DNA from: Opeltia flavorubescens
Taxonomy: Eukaryota > Ascomycota > Lecanoromycetes > Teloschistales > Teloschistaceae
Length of the DNA: 64,000 nt
Assembly (NCBI GenBank): GCA_000442125.1
Contig: KE546965.1
Location: 2,480,001-2,544,000, forward strand
Reading direction: 5' to 3'
Shown here: piece by piece, positions 11,661 to 25,133 of the stretch
Numbering within the stretch: the stretch's first letter is position 1
Layout: the number at the start of each line of letters is the position of its first letter
Position numbers and translations under genes: made by a program
Notes under the pieces: generated by a model
The model's input: the letters and a program-made list of their open reading frames with translations, nothing else
What the model was told of the DNA's origin: nothing
Databases searched by the model: none

Positions 11661-13273
11661 TTCCACTCTCGAGAGGAGTGCTATCATGCGTATCTTCGTC
11701 ATTGGAGGAGGTTTTTCGAATCTTTTAGTGGCAGGTGGTGGATCAAGATTCTAGGGCATGGTAGCTGATGACATTGAAGTTTTTTTTTTCGAAATGTGGA
11801 GGAAAGGTCAGAAGAAACTCGCAACTCTTGAAATTTTCTTTCTCTCGCGGCGGCCGACAGATGTGGGCTATGTCAGGCCCCAATTTCATTAAGGAGAAGG
11901 GGGAGATGCTAGATAGTCACAAGAAACAAAACAAGCAATGGAAACTCGCAAACTTACTGAAAATTTCCCGTCTCTGAATGCCTCTGCTATCGGTGATGCC
12001 GTGCTGGACGAAGAGTCCGAAAGCTGTATCCGGCACTCAAAGACAATATATCTATCTCGAAGATTTCCATATCTATTCCGCCCCAACCTCCTCGAGACGA
12101 CATGACCCTCAAAAATATCATGACCTACCCAGGCAGCCAAACCCCTAAAGACCCAAAACCCTATTATCAAGACATATCCCCCAATACTCATACCCTCGCC
12201 AAAGCGCTCAAAGTATACGAAACCTGAAACGGTACCTGCATTGCTTCATAGAAATCCCTCACCCATAACACAATGTCAAGTATTAGTAGTTCAAGGACAA
12301 GTCCCCATCTATCAATGCCCCAAAANTCCATACCTACCCTCATAGAAACCCTAGTCCATAGTCCTTCAATTGCATTATACAGTACTCCAAACCAATTCAC
12401 AATAGGTGCAAGGCCACAGTAGACATCCAAATCCTCACTTCCATCTCGACTCTTCACAAGCCCCTTTCCCATATCACCATTCCATTCCATACCACAGATG
12501 TAGACTCCTCTCACCTCACCTCACCATCAAACCCCGAATTCCTACATTGCAATGAATGAAGTTCTGAACCCTCATCATCCTTATAGGGTAAGACAAAATC
12601 ATTCAACGGACCAATTAACGGACCAATCAATCCATGGACCAATCAACACGTTCCAATCTGTGTTCAGGTGAATACACTGGACAGGAGGACCTTTAAGATC
12701 AAAACTCGTCATTTTGTTCCTCTACCTTTCGTCCACATATCAAATTGCAGTCCTCTGGTCTTGTGCCGTAGCTCTTACTTCAGCTCTTGAGCAATCAATT
12801 CCACCCTTCCGCTCCTCCAATCGCCAATTGGACTGTTCGTGGCAAGAACACCCCTTTGCCACTGCAGGAGCATAAGCAACCCCACCAATTCAAACATTCG
12901 AAAGGCAAAGGTACGTGTCCAAACCCCAAGACCCTTTCCATCACATATCCATAGGGCTGTCCAGTTCAATACCCAAGAATCCGTCACATCCAGATGCACA
13001 ACACATGAGGCGAAGTGGTGATCGTACTGCCTTTATTGCAGTGTTGATAACACGGAGTTCATTCACACCTGCACCCACACGCATACTCCTGCCTTAGCAC
13101 CTCCTACTCCTTTCCCACCATCAATCCTGAAGCTCCTCATCTTCTATCCAGTTGGATAATCATCGGATAATCATCAAATTGTTGCAGAAAACTATTTTGC
13201 AGGTTGGTTGCTGATGAGGTCAAGTAGTAAAACCCTGGCGCCGACTAAGGAAGCAGCAGAAGATCCGGCCACC
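11661..13273. other. intergenic region with weak minus-strand ORFs
   Basis: About 1.6 kb with no supported gene. Two overlapping minus-strand frames (11889-12191 and 12188-12514) encode hydrophobic stretches but lack splice logic or a recognisable family. One ambiguous base lies at 12326. The last 200 bp form the leader of the next gene. Confidence 0.4.
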
Positions 13274-15575
13274 ATGGCGCCTCAGAAGACGGCACGACCT
13301 AAGACTCGGAATCTTGTCCGCTGGAATGGTGAGTCGATGTGTCCTTTCTTAATTTCCTATCTTCCCGTCGTGGTTATCGGCATAAAGGACCTGGGAGGCC
13401 ATGGCTGGCGGGGCTGCGCGTCTGTGACCTTCGGTGACAACGCGTTGCTGGCTGGCTGCCTGGGGCCAAGGACTTTTAGACTTATCCATCGTCGGCGTCG
13501 ACGAGATCGAGCTTGTCGAGCCGCATGAATTCCTGATGTCTTGGTCTGCATGGACATGGTACACTTGATGTAGTACACCATGTCATACTTTGCTTGCATG
13601 TTGAACGGAAAAAGTGTCGCGCTAATATAAGATAGATGACATGGACAGAAAGCTCCTCTTGGCGGTTCAATGGGCTTGCAACAAGAAATCAGTGAAAGTC
13701 CCTTGGGAGATGATTGGTCGAGAGATGGGCGAGACCATCACCGAGAGTGCAGTCGTTCAGCATTTGGCCAAGCTTCGTACACGTATGGTCAATGAAGGGT
13801 TGCCCGTGCCACCACCCCTTACCCGTGGAGGCCGTAGCACCAAGGCGACCGCTAGACCGGCCAACACAGACAAAGTGAAAACCGGTCGCGTCACGAAACG
13901 TGGGGGAGAAAAGAAGAAAGCCGTGAAGAAAAGCCGCTTAGAATCAGACACTGAAGAAGAGTATCATACCAAAGAAGAAGACACTCCAGTCAAGAAGAAA
14001 GGGAAGAAGAAATCTGTGAAAAAGAGCCGCTCAGAGTCCGACACGGAGGATGAGTACCGCGCTGGGGAGGAAGATAGTCCAGTCAATAAGAAAGGAAAGA
14101 AGAAAGCAGAGAAAAAGTCGCGTGTTAAGAAAGAGCCGAGCTCCCCTGACCAAATCAAAGCTTCGGATGGTTCGGACAATGAGAAAGATCAAGAATTTGA
14201 TGAGGAGGCCTTCGCAGTCGGCGATGCAATGTGGGATCTGAATGTCACACCTAATGCTTATGTTGGACACTCTCGTGCTTCTCACTCTCATGCTTCTCCA
14301 CCTCCTGCTTCTCGGTCTCAATCAAGTCAGTCTTCTTCTTCTTCTCAACCCGCAAACATTGTTATACTGAAAATTGGTCAAGATGGCTTTTCCAAATTGG
14401 GAATTCCCACCGGAAACAACGAACATCTCGAGAGCAGCTATGATAGCGACGAGGGTTCTGTAGCTGAAGGTTCCTTAAAGAGTGCTGCTTCGAATAATGC
14501 TGGTTCTGTGTACGGCTTGTGGAGCCCTGTGGGTAGCCAGGGCAGCATCCCCCATACACCTGTATACGCTGGAGCTGCTGGCGGATACAACGAAGAATAC
14601 GCCGATACCTATGCTCCCTCAAAATCGCAGGCCCACGAGACGCAGATCGGCGGATATAACAGCTATGGGTCATCCTACACCAACAACTTCGAGGACCACG
14701 ACGCACTTGGTGAGATGAATTATGACCAGATGGACGGAAGTGCAATTGATGACCTCAGCAGCCCTGAGTCGCCCCAAATTTTGAATGCCGACTTTAATGG
14801 CGGGCTGAGTCTTCCTTCGGAGCCTTTTGTCAATAATCCTAACACTGCCGGTAAATTTCCTGGTGCTGGACAGGGAGTCGATGAAGTGTCCTCTTCTGCG
14901 GGGAATGGGTCTTTCCCAGAAGCTACCGTCGATGCTGGAGTCGCCAACAAGCATGAGCCGACTATGAACTCTTTGAACAACCACCACGGCAATCGTTCAT
15001 CGTTATTCGATGACGGCTGCTTCGGCACCAGCGATTCGAATACTTACCAACCGAACGCTTTCGGAGCAGCCCTCGAGGAAAATTCTGGTCAAGTTCACCA
15101 TGGAACATTCAATCTTACTTCCGATAACGTGAATGTTGGTAACCAGGGCCGCCTTCCTGGAAACGGCCACCCTGATTCCAGCGCTTTCCACGCTTACCCT
15201 GGCAATGTTGTCACTTTCTTCAACGACACTGGCATCACTCCCCATTCCGCTGTCGGATATGCCGACTCTCCCGGTCTTCATAACATGCATTCTAATTACG
15301 ACTCCACTCCACATGGGCTGCAATCGGTACGCTCTGGAGGTCATGGATATGAGGGGCATGATCAATGGATGCGTCCTCAGCACATGGGTAGTCAGATCCT
15401 GGGTTCCCATTTCGATGGACCTATTGGCGGAAACCATTATGCACACGATCGAGGCTACGGAAGCTTTGGTCCCGCCCAAGATTTCACCCCCCTCTTCAAC
15501 CATTTTGACGTGCTTGATCCAGGAGCCAACGGCGATATCATGGGAAATGCGGCACACCATTTTTCCAACTTCTAA
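13274..15575 (+). CDS. large Myb/SANT-like protein with repeat and prion-like tail (array member 7)
   Basis: Exons 13274-13328 and 13636-15575 give 664 aa. The start has a strong context (GCCACCATGG); an in-frame upstream ATG at 13208 is less likely. The Myb/SANT-like domain (about residues 14-75) reads RWNDDMDRKLLLAVQWACNK, VPWEMIGREMGE, ESAVVQHLAKLRTRMVNEG, then PVPPPL. The intron falls inside RWND, matching the AT-hook member. Next come three 31-aa repeats (KKSR.ESDTE.EY...EED.PV.KKGKKK) starting at 13923, 14016 and 14109, then KKEPSS. The remaining ~430 residues are rich in Asn, Gly, Ser, His and Tyr, a prion-like low-complexity region. A nuclear factor, possibly condensate-forming, is inferred. 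Confidence 0.88.
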
Positions 15576-17478
15576 GAAAAGCCAAAAGAGCCTTTCTTCG
15601 AATGACGGTCGTATCCAGTTCCAGGATGTTGAAAGTCCATGAGATTATATGGGCTTGGTGCGGTCCACACATTCATTCTTTTCTTCAATCCGAATTTGCC
15701 GGGGTGAGCGCTTGTGGGGATCGGAATCCTAAATGCTGGAGATTGTCGTCCAGAATGGATTTGATTCTCCTTTTGCAATCTTCTAACTCGGATGCATCTA
15801 CCAAACATCAATAATCTTTTTCGATTCTTATTCGAAGTCTGTGTTCTGAATGGAGATTAACGGTGGATACTCAAGCGAGAATGGTCCAATTAAGGGAGGA
15901 GCGGACATTGCTTTGATACCACTAAGAATGTACTTAGCACACAAAAATAACAATCAATATGACTTACTCACATCTTCTATTGCACTTGAGTGTGGTTTGA
16001 CTAACGTGTATAGATGCAGCATATCAGTTGGGATTCTGGCTAATGAGGTATTGTAGGTGTCTGAAGTGAAGCGATAGGGTCTCTTGTATAAGCGTACCAT
16101 CGTTGAGGCATTTCAGGCCATGTCCACTACGGCCATTAAGGAAACATGGGCTTTGCGTCGAATCAGCCGCTGACTTCGTCCATCTCGCCGGCAGCTTCTT
16201 ATGATGAGGTGGATATCGCTTTCATAGTCTCTGTTCTCACTCACGAAGGGCTTGCCAGGCATCGCGACATTGAGAGCCATCAAAACATGAGCCGTCGATG
16301 AGCAACAAGATGGAGAATCGGGGAAGGCATAGTTGAGTTTCTCATGAGATTGGCTGACTGGTCAAATGTACTGTGTCAGAATGATAGAAATGCGGTATGT
16401 CTGCGAGGGAGGCTAGTTTTAAGCGAAGATTTCGGAGTTCTCAGGAAGGCGCAAAGACTGATGCCGACTGACAGAGAAAGAGTAAATCGGTATACTAGAC
16501 GTATCACTAGCCTTGTTAAAGCCTGCTGGAAACATTGAGTAATTCCAACTCGGCTGATCAGCGGTAAGATGTTTCACCATTGCCTTTCAACGTTGCTGAG
16601 ATGAGCATTGTCAGTGGAATCAAGGTGACATCGTACCCTCCGATTTTTCTTCAGCGTTGGTCTTTTTCGAGTGGTGACATTCATACCATGATTCCCGTGT
16701 TTTATCCTTTCTTAATTCATGTCTTCGCATTGTCAAATTGTTTTTTTTTTCGCCACATGTGAAACAGTACGAAGCAATTACGGAAAAGGTATCAAGCAAG
16801 TTCACCGAATAAGCAAAAAGATCTTCAATGCACTCGGAACAATGACTCAGCGTGTCTGTTTTCTCAGGTATTGATTTGCTTTGGTCAACCCTGGAGGATC
16901 TGCTACTAATCTCATTTTACAGAAGAACAAAGATGTCCCGATATTGGAAAAATAGATCAAGCACCAAATGCAGCTTCCAAGCACGTGACATAACAACAAC
17001 AAGCTACTTGAGTATAAATGTATAAAAGTACCTACCTTCAGTATTGTCAAATGAGATGCCATGATGATACATACAACCTTACAGACGATCCTTTCAGCCT
17101 TTCATACCAAGTTGATTCAGTATACAGTCTCGAAAGGCAAAGCCAGCACGTTCGTTGAGACGGCAACGGAGGAAAGCGCATTGACAGGCACATAATATTC
17201 ATCTTTGGAGAGGCTAGTGTGCGCAGAGAGACCCAATGGAAGGCAATATGTCGTTGTGCATAACGAGCAGCAGTGAGTTGGAGAGTTAAAGTCGTCCCGC
17301 CACCTTGAGACACCACCGCTAACCGTTTCAAGTTACATCAATATGGCATAGATTTCTGGAGAAGCAAAATCTGATCATATCTACTGTAGCATCATCCCCA
17401 TTACCGCTCTTTACTTCTTCTTGTGAAGCTTCACCCATCCATCCTCCTTGATAGCACAAGTTCTCCGAAGTGGGTGCA
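15576..17478. other. intergenic region upstream of HSP60
   Basis: About 1.9 kb with only short unsupported open frames. It includes a T-run near 16741-16751. The last 150 bp form the HSP60 promoter/leader, with a heat-shock-element-like core listed separately. Confidence 0.45.
17425..17432. promoter_or_regulatory. heat-shock-element-like core (GAAnnTTC)
   Basis: The sequence GAAGCTTC, 47 bp upstream of the HSP60 start codon, is the inverted GAAnnTTC unit bound by heat-shock factor. A further TTC lies upstream but at off-register spacing, so only one clean dimer is seen. Context supports it; the motif is short and could occur by chance. Confidence 0.35.
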
Positions 17479-19371
<1,893 letters not shown>

Positions 19372-19999
19372 AGACGTCTCCATCTCTCTGTCCCCAGATC
19401 ACATTAGCCCGGCGTAGGAGTGGCATCGATATCTGAGCGTTTTTGCAATTCTATTCCCCCTGGTTCTCTCCACTCAGGACTATTTCGCACCATGTGTTGA
19501 TAGCATTGTAAAGGCGATTCGAGATCCTGTATCATATCTCTGTACCAAGCGGGCCGCCTAGTTCATAATCAAAAAGTTTCAAATCAAGTTACATGTGGCC
19601 CTCAGAAATATTCAATTTCGAATACCTGTGTTTGGACTTAGTGTTGATTGCTTTCTATGTGTCTCGAAAAGGCCTGGCGTTACGGGCAAGGATTATTCCC
19701 CCACCAACCGTCGGCAACCCCACTACTTGTTCTTGCGCGCACGACATCTTTTCTTACAGAGTCCCGGCCGTCAACAAAGAAAAGAACCCATATCAATTCC
19801 CCTACCGCAGAAGAAAGACCTACAGAGTACGTCAGCGTCGGTCTGCAGCCTCCGCAACACCTCAAGCCAAGGTCTGCCTCGCCACACTTGAACTCGTCAG
19901 CCTCCTTTGACGTCTGCCTTCGGCGCTGACTTTTCCTCAAAGTGTACCGCTTCCTGACCTTCCTTCTACTCTACCTCCCGCACATCAAACACCGCAATC
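19372..19999. other. spacer and cofilin leader
   Basis: 3' flank of HSP60 and 5' leader of cofilin. Overlapping open frames in several phases at 19593-19940 look like chance; none has a family signal. The last 60 bp are strongly pyrimidine-rich. Confidence 0.45.
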
Positions 20000-20803
20000 A
20001 TGGTAAGTGACATGTCTTCATTTGCGCCTCTGGGTATCACTGCTAACGAACCGCCAGAGTAAATCCGGGTATGTCTTCCCCTCAACCTTACCCCCTCGAG
20101 TCCATCATCCTTACAATCCCTTCCCAACCGACCCCTCAAAACCCCCAATCATGATCCCACACACCTAATTCAATTCCAACAGCGTGACCGTCACCCCCGA
20201 ATGCGTCTCCAAGTTCAACGAGCTGAAACTCGGCAAATCCATCAAATACATCATCTACAAGCTCTCGGACGATTACAAGGAGATTGTCGTCGAAGAAGCC
20301 TCCACGGATCCCGATTGGGAGAATTTCCAATCCAAGATCATGAATGCGAAGGCGAGCTATAAGGGGAAAGAGGGCAAGGGACCGAGATATGCGGTTTATG
20401 ATTTTCAGTATGAGTTGGATGGGGGGGAGGGGACGAGGTGCGTTCTATGGACTATTCAATTGATCGTGGGAGACGAGAGAGCGATATTGTTGGCAGGGAA
20501 TGAATGGCTTTGCTGATGATGGGGTATGGTATAGGACTAAGATCGTTTTCATCTCGTGGTCGCCGGATGAGGGGACGCTGGTATTTGTACGAAGCCTCCC
20601 TTTGCCTTTTCCGTCTCTCCCTTTCACTGGAAGTCTCAATTGCTGACTGGTGGTGTGAATGACAGCCACGTATGACGTACGCCTCATCGAAGGAGGCGCT
20701 GAAGAACGCTCTGAATGGCGTTGCTGCTGAAGTACAAGCCAACAATGAGGATGAGATCGAGTACTCGACGATCCTGAAGGATATCAGCAAAGGGAAGCGC
20801 TAG
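20000..20803 (+). CDS. cof1: cofilin (actin-depolymerising factor)
   Basis: Five exons: 20000-20002, 20058-20068, 20183-20437, 20535-20580 and 20666-20803, giving 150 aa. Cofilin binds and severs ADP-actin filaments and is essential for actin turnover at patches. The ADF-H domain covers the whole protein: SGVTVTPECVSKFNELKLGK at the N-terminus, KYIIYKLSDDYKEIVVE, PRYAVYDFQYE, KIVFISWSPDEGT, and the actin-binding long helix MTYASSKEALKNAL. The N-terminal Ser-rich segment (phosphoregulated in animals) is present. The first exon holds only the start codon and the second is 11 nt, an arrangement that needs a transcript to confirm but that reproduces the cofilin N-terminus. Confidence 0.93.
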
Positions 20804-21149
20804 TTCGGTTCGTTGGATAGGCTGGCTTGATGGGGCGGTGGACGTTTGATGATATGATGCGTTGGAGGCGGAAACGAATAGCATGATGGAGAGACGATTC
20901 CTACATAGACATCCGAAGCTTATGATTCATTGACCCTGACGCTTGCTATTTCGATCCTGCTTATATCAAGAAAGTTTCGGCGATATTCGCGAATCGACGT
21001 GGTACCCATCTTATCGTTATTTACCACCCAACCCTCAATCGTCTTCCGACGAGCCTTTGGATATCTCAACCACTTTTCTCCCAATACCTACCAACAAATC
21101 CCCCTACCCTCCCTATTTTCAGCTCGCTAGATCTACCTCACATTCTCCC
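20804..21149. other. convergent spacer
   Basis: About 345 bp between the 3' ends of cofilin and Get5. Nothing else recognised. Confidence 0.4.
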
Positions 21150-22001
21150 TCACAACCGCTCATCCCACCCCCTCTTAAACGCACCCCAAACCTCCCCTGC
21201 AACCCCCTCATCCCTCACCCTCTGCATCAACCACCCCCTCAAATCATCCCAGAACTCATCACTCTCCAAAACCTCCACCCCACTCTTCCCCTGCGCCACC
21301 CCTGTCCCACCTCCCTCCGTCCCTCCCATAGTCACATCCCCCCCTTCTTCACCTTCCGCCTTACTACTACTAACATTCTTCTCTTCCACGGCAGGAGTAG
21401 AACCACCACCAACAACCATAACCCCCATCTCCACCTCCCCCTTCTTCACCCCTTCTTCCCCCACCACCTCCCCCACTGTCTTCGCATCTCCGCATGGTTT
21501 TCTTGCATACAGGATTTTTATACCGTCGGTGCTGGGGCGAGCGAGTTCTGAGGAGATTTTCTGCTTTAAGGTGAAGATACTTGTGGTGAGGGGTAATGAA
21601 GGGAGAGAGAGGGAGAGGGGTGGGGAGCGCAGGGATTTGAGGTGGAGGGTTATGCTTGGGGAGGGGGTGTCTGTGGGGGGTTGTTGTTGTTGTTGGGATA
21701 ATGGAGGGGTTGAGGAGGATGAGGTTGTTGGGGCTGCTGTGGCTGGGGATGAGGAAGGGCGCGGTTGCATGGATGGGGAGGAGGGGTAGCGGGGGAGTGT
21801 GTACTATATATCATTGAGTGTTGGTTAGTGGGAGAGGTTGCTTGGGAGAGGGAAAGGGAAATAGTGGATAGAGGGAAAGGAGGTTCTTACAGGACCTTTC
21901 AGCTCCAATGATTTTATGTCGGCGACATGGTCGGATTGGAGCTTTATGGGTCTGGCATCGAGGGTGGAGAGGAAGGATTTTGCGAAGGAGAGTTCGGTCA
22001 T
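21150..22001 (-). CDS. get5: ubiquitin-like protein Get5/Mdy2
   Basis: Complement of exons 21150-21803 and 21891-22001, 254 aa. Get5 bridges Get4 and Sgt2 in the GET pathway, which hands tail-anchored membrane proteins to Get3 in the cytosol. The N-terminal Get4-binding segment is clear (TELSFAKSFLSTLDARPIKL, residues 2-21, then YTLPRYPSS after the intron). A Gln/Ser/Pro-rich linker leads to a ubiquitin-like fold (ITLHLKSLRSPPLSLSL, TLKQKISSELARPSTDGIKI, KPCGDAKTVGEV). The C-terminal helix region (SDEFWDDLRGWLMQRVRDEG) corresponds to the dimerisation domain. Identification rests on this three-part layout. Confidence 0.85.
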
Positions 22002-23211
22002 TGTTTGAGGGTGGATGAGGCAGACGGAATTTTTCTTCTATTTTTATTTTTTGGCGATTCGAAGATGCTGGTACTTGTCTGTCTAAAGTTTTCAATGGTT
22101 TGGGGTGGTTCGCTCGCTGGGATAAAGGAGGGATTGTGGAGCTGGAAGCTTTGCTGGGGATGATGGAGACTTATATCTGGACTTGGCGTGCGTCATGGCA
22201 TGGAGTGATGGAGATACAAAGTCACATGATCACGGATTATGTGGGAAGATATTTTTTCATCTCGACTTACCATCTTCGTATGCTATTCAATTTGGACGTA
22301 CATGATTCCCAGCAAGCCTTTCCTTGACCTAGAACTTCCTCCAATAGATCTACATATGAGATTACGCTAGTTTGTTTACTTGTAGTTTCCTCTGACAGGC
22401 ATATGTTGTAGATTCTGTAGGCTGATCCACGAGTAAGTCCTTCGATCAGAACGCATCTGGTATTCTGTCATTCGTCCACTTGTACATTTGTCTCTGTTGA
22501 CCATGCATTCGAACTGTCTGCAAGAAACTCATTCTGTCAATCTTCATTGCGGGCTGCACTGCATCCTCTCCTCATTTCCCTCACTCATGCTTCTTGGTCG
22601 TCGTCTACCAGGTTATTTCTGCGTTGTGCATCGGAGATCCGTCGACGGGACCTGTTCGTTCTGCAAAACCCATAGTCTTTTCGCTTGCTCTTATTAGAGG
22701 AATGCATCCATCAAGGCAGCCAAGATCTGGTTTTCGAGCCACGATGCATTGCTAATAAACTCCTCCTCGCCGGAAAACGGACCAGACTCCCCGTGGTTTT
22801 TACTGATGCATAAATTGACCTCAGTGCTCAGTAAGCATCATCGATACGTGGAGGCTCGATGAACCTCTCTAATATGGCACTAAAATGAGAGGCCTTAGCT
22901 GCTTCGAGGCGTGGTAACTAGATGATACCGTTCGTACAGACCAAGATATGGACACCATCTTGGAGTCTGATTCTGCAAAAGTCACTGGCGATGGTCCCTT
23001 CATGAGGTCATGGGATCGGAGATCTCGCTTCTAGGAAATCTCTATCGATCGGTACCCTGGTATATATTCACGAGGACGCCGCAGTCTTCCACGAATTCAA
23101 GGTAAAGATTAAGGCACACACATCCGTCAGTCTAGAATTTGATCAAACTTACAAAAATTCCCTTTCAAGCTATTATCACAAAGGCATATTACGTATCTTC
23201 CCCAAGTCCCA
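22002..23211. other. intergenic region
   Basis: About 1.2 kb without a supported gene. A TATA-like stretch (TATATATTCA at 23061-23070) lies 150 bp upstream of the secreted-protein gene. Otherwise nothing recognised. Confidence 0.4.
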
Positions 23212-23678
23212 ATGCGTTTTTCAAGTTCAGCTATTACGTCCCTCGTCTTCTCTTTATCCCTCATCTCCGGGACCATCGCCGAACCTATTCCCAACCCAGA
23301 CTTACTGATCAAGGTGGCCGTGGCTGATGTGGGAAATGGTGACACCCATGCTCCTGTGCATTCCGCTCGGGAAAAGGCACCCGCGCATTTGATGATGCAG
23401 TCCGTGAAGGAGGCATATAATTTCCGTTTTTTTGGGAAACACGGTGAGCCTCAAGCTCTCTCTACCCTAATATTTCAGATCAACGACGGGTCTCACTGTC
23501 GCTAGCCAATGCTGCCAAATGCCTCGGGTACCGCGAATATTGCTTGTGGAATCCAGAGGATCCGAAGTATGTGCCTTGTTGTGATAATTGCCCCCCGAAC
23601 TTTAGGAGGACCTGCGACGGGGAGGATCCTTCTTTGGACTGGGGTCGGTGTGACTGCTTCAGAATTCGGGAAGATTAG
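23212..23678 (+). CDS. small secreted cysteine-rich protein (copy 1)
   Basis: Exons 23212-23443 and 23479-23678 give 143 aa. The N-terminus is a signal peptide (ITSLVFSLSLISGTIA, cleavage near AEP), followed by a ~70-residue propeptide-like segment without cysteines. The second exon carries eight cysteines spaced C-x6-C-x11-CC-x2-C-x7-C-x11-C-x-C, a knottin-like pattern. The intron is only 35 nt; without splicing the frame ends soon after and loses all but one cysteine, so splicing is favoured. A diverged tandem copy lies 1.9 kb downstream. Secreted cysteine-rich proteins of fungi include effectors and antimicrobial peptides; this one's function is unknown. Confidence 0.7.
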
Positions 23679-25133
23679 CGTAGCCCTCTGGGCAGGGCCG
23701 GATCCTTCTGCGCCATGCTTTAGGGCTTTCAACATGCCTATGACGCCAGAGGCCACAGTCGTGGCCTTGCTGAGGGGAAGGGGGGGGAAGGGGATTGCCG
23801 CTTGAAATCTTGGGAAGATTCCGTTCAGCAATTTTTCGAGTTCAACACTCGCAGATGCTAGCTTGCAGATGATGTTTTGCCCGGGTTTTCTAATATATTC
23901 GCTACCCCTTCATAGAGTGTAATGTTACTTTCCCCATCGTGCCTGCGATTGCTGTCCTCTGATTGAAAATCTCAAGAAGGTGTAGGGGGTACTGTGACAA
24001 TGTCTATGGACTACGCACAAATTCGATGCACAATATATCGGAGGGCTGAGGACATGGCAATCAATAATGGCATATGCAAAGTTTCATACCGAGGTTCTGC
24101 ATTCGTTTTTCCGACCCCATGTTTAGCCAACACTAGATGGCTTGAAGATTTTCTGTCTCTTTTCTCCCTACCTTTTCCTCTGACAATTTGGCGGCAAAAC
24201 CTGGCCCTAGTAGACCATCAAGGACTCTACGATTCGGGCCGGTGATCGTAACTGGTGCAATGTCAAGTGACTACATTTCTCTTCCTTCCGAGCCTCCATC
24301 TCGTCTGCCTTTTCACCTACATCCTCCCACCGTTCCTATTCGAACTGACAAGAGACACATTCAGTATTGTATCATGATCCGCGGTCCAAACGATTTCTTC
24401 TGAGGGGGTTGTATGCAAGATTCTGCAAGATCATCTACATATTCTCTTCTTATCTCAATGCATACACACTCCTGCGAGCAACTTGTTTTGTTTATCCTTC
24501 GTAGTGGTTACTGCAATTTCCCCTCTCGTACTTCTTCGCCGTTGCTTCTCTATACTGTCTATTGGCTACGCACGCCATTGTTTTCGAGATGCCATCTGCT
24601 TGTTCTGTAGGCTTCTCGGTGTATGTCCTTGCTTCATCATACTTAAGGACTGCATTGCACCGAGTGAAGCCGAAATCCCTCCTTATGAATTACACTATCA
24701 GGACATGCTGCGGTATCCCCGGACCCTTCACCGTTGCGTAAATTGGCCTTGAGTTCCGATTACGACTCCTCAACTATTGGCGCTATAATGGCACGTTGAT
24801 AGCTTCAAAAACTTATATTGCCAAAATGCCGATCTATCGGACGCTACAGACCGAGGAGAAGCATGCAACCAAGCTTATAGATTTCCTCTGCAAGAGACAC
24901 GGGAATTTTTTCTTCCGTCAGCTCATGAGATCTGGGATTTTCGGATGTAGGTGTTCTCGACTTCCCCTTCTCAATGTATATGTGCTGAAGGATATCACGC
25001 AGTTTTTCTCTTAAATTCAAGCTAGAGATGATAAACACTTCCGTCTATCTGGAAGTAAATCGTTTCATTATAGGAAGAAACTTTTCAAGACTCTATCACG
25101 AAGGGATATATCACGTAGCTTTCTCAGGCCAAC
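23679..25133. other. spacer between the two secreted-protein copies
   Basis: Short unsupported open frames only. The 60 bp before 25134 resemble the 60 bp before 23212 (shared TTTCAAG, CTATCAC and ATCACGTA-like words), consistent with tandem duplication including the promoter end. Confidence 0.45.

Noticed and set aside
12326-12326. Single N bases at 12326, 33565, 35358 and 59913
   Set aside because: Assembly ambiguities, not biology; only the one at 35358 lies in a coding region and does not alter the frame.
11889-12514. Two overlapping minus-strand frames with hydrophobic stretches
   Set aside because: No plausible splice joins them, one contains an ambiguous base, no recognisable membrane family.
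13208-13273. Upstream in-frame ATG for the large Myb-like gene
   Set aside because: The ATG at 13274 has a far stronger context and directly precedes the conserved domain.
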